Origin: Anaerolineae bacterium
GTDB taxonomy: Bacteria > Chloroflexota > Anaerolineae > B4-G1 > SLSP01
Reading direction: 5' to 3'
Assembly: GCA_018055515.1 (NCBI GenBank)
Contig: JAGPHL010000017.1
Location: forward strand, 1-8,680
DNA length: 8,680 nt
Shown: positions 6,950 to 8,680 of the stretch, piece after piece
How positions within the stretch are numbered: the stretch's first letter is position 1
How the letters are laid out: each line of letters opens with the position of its first letter
The notes under the pieces: generated by a model
What the model was told of the DNA's origin: nothing
Databases searched by the model: none
Seen by the model: the letters and a program-made list of their open reading frames with translations, nothing else
Translations under genes and position numbers: made by a program

Positions 6950-8077
6950 CTATTCAAGGAAGGGCTCAAAACGTTGCGCATCCCGCCGGCGCCTGGCGCC
7001 ACGGTCCACATGTCTGAGGATGCCCCATGTGACGACCCCCACGCCCAGATTCGCCAGCAGCAGCCAGGGCGCGCGCGCTGCCAGCGTCGTCGCGCCGAGG
7101 TCGAAGGCCAGCCGATTCACCCAGGCAATCACGATCAACATCGCCAATGCCAGCGGCGTCAACAATTTCCAGTTGAAGTTGAGGATGTGATCAATGCGCA
7201 GGCGGGGCATCGCTCCCCAGAACAGCATCAGCACCAAAAACACGAGGAAGCCCTTCAGCACCAGCCATACCGGCCCTAATGCGGGAATCTGCTCGACCCA
7301 GGGACCGCGCCAGCCGCCCAGGAACAGCGTCGCAAAGATCAACGAGGCAGAGAAGTTGTTGATGAATTCCGCCAGGTAGAAAGCGCCAAACATCATGCCG
7401 CTGTACTCGGTGAAGTAGCCGGCGACGATCTCCGCGTCCGCCTCCGCCTGCTCGAAAGGCAAGCGTCCCACTTCCGCCGTCATCGCCAGGAAATAGATCA
7501 ACGCCGGAATCGGCAAGACCAGCGCGAAAGGCAGCTGCTGCGCGAGGACGAGGCGCTGCAACGAGAGGGATCCCGTGAGCATGATGGGGAGCAACAACGA
7601 CAGGAACTGCGGGATTTCGTAGCTCACGATTTGCGCCACGGCGCGGAAGGTGCCCAACGAGGCATATTTGTTGCGCGAGCTCCATCCCGCCATGATCATG
7701 GAGAAAAGAGTGAACGGCGTGATCACCACGACGTAGAAGATGCCGATGTCAGGGTCCATTCCCTGTAGAGTCGGGCCGAAGGGGATCACCAGCCACACGA
7801 GCAACGCCGCCGCCACGACCACCGCCGGCGCCGCCAGGAAAACTACGCGATCCGCACCTTCGGGGATGATCAGCTCCTTGGTGAGGATCTTGACCGCATC
7901 GGCGAGCGTCTGGAAGATCGCGTACGGCCCGGCCCACGAGCCGGAGCTATTGGGGCCAAGCCGATCCTGGATCCGTGCGATGACCTTGCGCGCCACCCAG
8001 ATGAGGATCAGCGCTGACGCGAAAGGGATGATGAGCAGGATCAGACTGTTCAGGATGTAACGCAGATAGGTTTCCAT
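6950..8077 (-). CDS. nuoH: NADH-quinone oxidoreductase subunit H (quinone-site membrane subunit)
   Basis: Membrane subunit that forms much of the quinone entry chamber of complex I together with NuoB and NuoD. Motifs, numbered from ATG at 8077: QDRLGPNSSG (37-46), YAIFQTLADAVKILTKE (52-68), AQIVSYEIPQFLSLL (148-162), the quinone-side loop AEVGRLPFEQAEADAEIV (201-218) leading into TEYSGMMFGAFYLAEF (223-238), and MPRLRIDHILNFNWKLLTPLA (290-310, in part). The length of 375 exceeds E. coli NuoH (325). An extra hydrophobic segment at 336-357 and an Arg-rich tail (GARRRRDAQR) suggest a ninth C-terminal helix, as I recall for Thermus Nqo8. The loop differs from the common PFDLPEAESELV form (see findings). 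A TTG three codons upstream (8086) is in frame but lies inside a heptamer repeat, so ATG is preferred. No clear Shine-Dalgarno is visible for either. Confidence 0.95.
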   Translation of the reverse strand: METYLRYILNSLILLIIPFASALILIWVARKVIARIQDRLGPNSSGSWAGPYAIFQTLADAVKILTKELIIPEGADRVVFLAAPAVVVAAALLVWLVIPFGPTLQGMDPDIGIFYVVVITPFTLFSMIMAGWSSRNKYASLGTFRAVAQIVSYEIPQFLSLLLPIMLTGSLSLQRLVLAQQLPFALVLPIPALIYFLAMTAEVGRLPFEQAEADAEIVAGYFTEYSGMMFGAFYLAEFINNFSASLIFATLFLGGWRGPWVEQIPALGPVWLVLKGFLVFLVLMLFWGAMPRLRIDHILNFNWKLLTPLALAMLIVIAWVNRLAFDLGATTLAARAPWLLLANLGVGVVTWGILRHVDRGARRRRDAQRFEPFLE

Positions 8078-8079
8078 AG

Positions 8080-8100
8080 CGGTCAAGCGTCAAGAGTCAA
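8080..8100. repeat. Three tandem TTGAC-type heptamers before nuoH
   Basis: On the minus strand three adjacent 7-nt units read TTGACTC (8100-8094), TTGACGC (8093-8087) and TTGACCG (8086-8080), sharing TTGAC and ending 2 nt before the nuoH ATG. The units resemble -35 boxes, but no well-placed -10 follows, so a promoter is not called. With the array at 754-781 this is the second period-7 repeat in a spacer of this operon. The repeat occupies the position where a ribosome binding site would be expected. Confidence 0.6.
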
Positions 8101-8125
8101 AAACACGTTACCGGGCAGCTCCCGG
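8099..8125 (-). terminator. GC hairpin with downstream T5 in nuoA-nuoH spacer (possible attenuator)
   Basis: On the coding strand CCGGG (8125-8121) and CCCGG (8115-8111) form a 5-bp stem around a 5-nt loop, extendable by one G-T pair. Seven bases later comes TTTTT (8103-8099). The stem is short and the T run too far away for a canonical intrinsic terminator, so at most it would lower transcription past nuoA or mark an RNA processing point. Its position between the first and second genes of the operon is what makes it worth listing. Confidence 0.25.
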
Positions 8126-8143
8126 CGACCAGGACCGGCCCCT

Positions 8144-8500
8144 TCACATCCAGCGAAGCCAGCCCTTCTTCCAGACGTACACCAGGCCAAAAGTCAGCAG
8201 CAACAGGAACAGCGTCGCCTCGATGACCGCGTACAGGGGCAGAAAGGCATAAGCCGCCGCCCAGGGGAGCAACAACACCGATTCCACGCCGAAGACGACA
8301 TACGCCAGCGCATAGAGGTAATACTGCGGTTTGAACTCGACCCACGCCTTGCCAAAAGTGTGGAGGCCGCTCTCATAACTCTCACGCTTGCGGGGATTGG
8401 GCTTCTTGGGTCCCAGCAGCCACGCCAACAGCAAGGGAGCCAGCGCAAATACCGCTACCAGCAGAAAGAAAATTGCGATGAAAGCATATTGCTCGGACAT
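8144..8500 (-). CDS. nuoA: NADH-quinone oxidoreductase subunit A
   Basis: Small complex I membrane subunit with three helices, located beside NuoH near the quinone site. From the ATG at 8500 it has 118 residues, a normal length. Family motifs: KRESYESGLHTFGKA (38-52), the YESG loop that senses quinone-site conformation in the family, then FKPQYYLYALAYVVFGVES (56-74) and LLLPWA (76-81). The usual FDVE motif reads FGVE here: the Asp is Gly71 (GGC at 8288-8290), while Glu73 is kept. The frame is open up to an ATG at 8536, but that start would place the -35 box and -10 box inside the gene and would add a tail the family lacks. A near-ideal promoter ends just before 8500 and there is no Shine-Dalgarno, so translation from a leaderless mRNA is likely. 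It is the first gene of the nuo cluster. Confidence 0.95.
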   Translation of the reverse strand: MSEQYAFIAIFFLLVAVFALAPLLLAWLLGPKKPNPRKRESYESGLHTFGKAWVEFKPQYYLYALAYVVFGVESVLLLPWAAAYAFLPLYAVIEATLFLLLLTFGLVYVWKKGWLRWM

Positions 8501-8507
8501 GAAGCAG

Positions 8508-8536
8508 ATTATAGAGCTGATTGCAGGGAACGGCAA
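8508..8536 (-). promoter_or_regulatory. Sigma-70-type promoter of the nuo cluster, predicted leaderless
   Basis: On the minus strand the -35 box TTGCCG (8536-8531; four of six match TTGACA) is followed after exactly 17 nt by a perfect -10 box TATAAT (8513-8508). Only seven bases, ctgcttc, separate the -10 from the nuoA ATG (8500), so the transcription start should fall at about 8501 or 8500, on or next to the A of ATG. No Shine-Dalgarno is present upstream, in agreement. Both the match and the position, at the head of seven co-oriented genes, support a real promoter. Confidence 0.75.
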
Positions 8537-8611
8537 GGTCTGGGGGTGGAATCCTCAGCCGGACACAGGCCAACCGCGCTGATGAAGTTTAAAAAATAAT
8601 TCGGTAATCTT

Positions 8612-8641
8612 CCCCTATTCCCCCCGGCCCCCCCTTCCCCC
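8612..8641 (-). promoter_or_regulatory. G-quadruplex-type G-run motif upstream of nuo promoter
   Basis: On the nuo coding strand four G runs of 5, 7, 6 and 4 are separated by AA, CC and AATA, which fits the classic quadruplex pattern with room for four stacked tetrads. The complementary strand has matching C runs (i-motif capable). The tract lies about 76 nt upstream of the -35 box of the nuo promoter. Folding and any regulatory effect are inference. Confidence 0.55.
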
Positions 8642-8657
8642 ACTGGTGGAAGGGGGG
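8629..8657. repeat. Inverted repeat with 10-bp arms at window edge
   Basis: The left arm ccccccttcc (8629-8638) pairs perfectly with ggaagggggg (8648-8657) around a 9-nt loop; ccac and gtgg inside offer an alternative inner pairing. It overlaps the G-run motif. An A7 run (8660-8666 region) follows on the plus strand and no T run follows on either strand, so it is not a standard terminator as read. The rest of 8501-8680 shows no gene. This may be a dispersed intergenic repeat. Confidence 0.6.
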
Positions 8658-8680
8658 AGAAAAAAATAGAGGGGCTTTGC

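Noticed and set aside
8078..8086. TTG at 8086 as the nuoH start
   Set aside because: It is part of a heptamer repeat and lacks a ribosome binding site; the ATG at 8077 gives a normal NuoH N-terminus.
8080..8100. Internal promoter for nuoH from the TTGAC units
   Set aside because: No good -10 box is found 16-18 nt downstream of any of the three units.
8501..8536. Upstream ATG at 8536 as the nuoA start
   Set aside because: The extra 12 residues do not fit the NuoA family, and the stretch contains the -35 and -10 boxes of a strong promoter.
8629..8670. Intrinsic terminator at the right edge
   Set aside because: The stem is strong, but an A run, not a T run, follows on the plus strand, and no T run follows on the minus strand.

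Overview
The window is almost wholly occupied by a minus-strand cluster for the membrane arm of respiratory complex I (proton-pumping NADH:quinone oxidoreductase, NDH-1), followed by the start of a peptidoglycan gene. In transcription order, right to left, it reads nuoA, nuoH, nuoJ, nuoK, nuoL, nuoM, nuoN, and then the first 220 codons of murE, which runs off the left edge. No convincing plus-strand gene was found. DNA is GC-rich and genes are tightly packed. The MurE wording (GTDGKTTT P-loop, EATSHGLAQHR, THEHLDYHGT) and general character suggest a Chloroflexota-like bacterium. That is inference from remembered family patterns; no search was possible.

Layout: 8501-8680 is a non-coding leader with a C/G-run tract (a G-quadruplex motif on the nuo coding strand), an overlapping inverted repeat, and a strong sigma-70-type promoter whose -10 box (TATAAT) ends 7 nt before the nuoA ATG, so the mRNA is predicted to be leaderless. 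nuoA (8144-8500) and nuoH (6950-8077) are separated by a spacer with a GC hairpin, a T5 run and three TTGAC-type heptamers. A 93-nt spacer separates nuoH from nuoJ, at the place where nuoI usually lies. nuoJ, nuoK, nuoL, nuoM and nuoN follow with gaps of 1, 16, 54 and 10 nt. nuoN ends inside a four-copy AATCTAA heptamer array. A perfect 8-bp-arm palindrome with a short T run then separates it from murE.

The seven nuo genes are exactly the seven integral-membrane subunits of complex I: NuoA/H/J/K form the quinone-side and connecting part, and NuoL/M/N are the three antiporter-like proton channels. All peripheral-arm subunits (B, C, D, E, F, G, I) are absent from the window, so the genes are arranged by structural module rather than in the common A-to-N order. 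The pump residues of NuoL, NuoM and NuoK are present. NuoA, NuoH and NuoN have substitutions at usually conserved acidic positions. I see no mobile element, CRISPR array, tRNA or rRNA. The points of interest are the module-sorted operon, the predicted leaderless promoter with its G-rich leader, and the two period-7 repeats.
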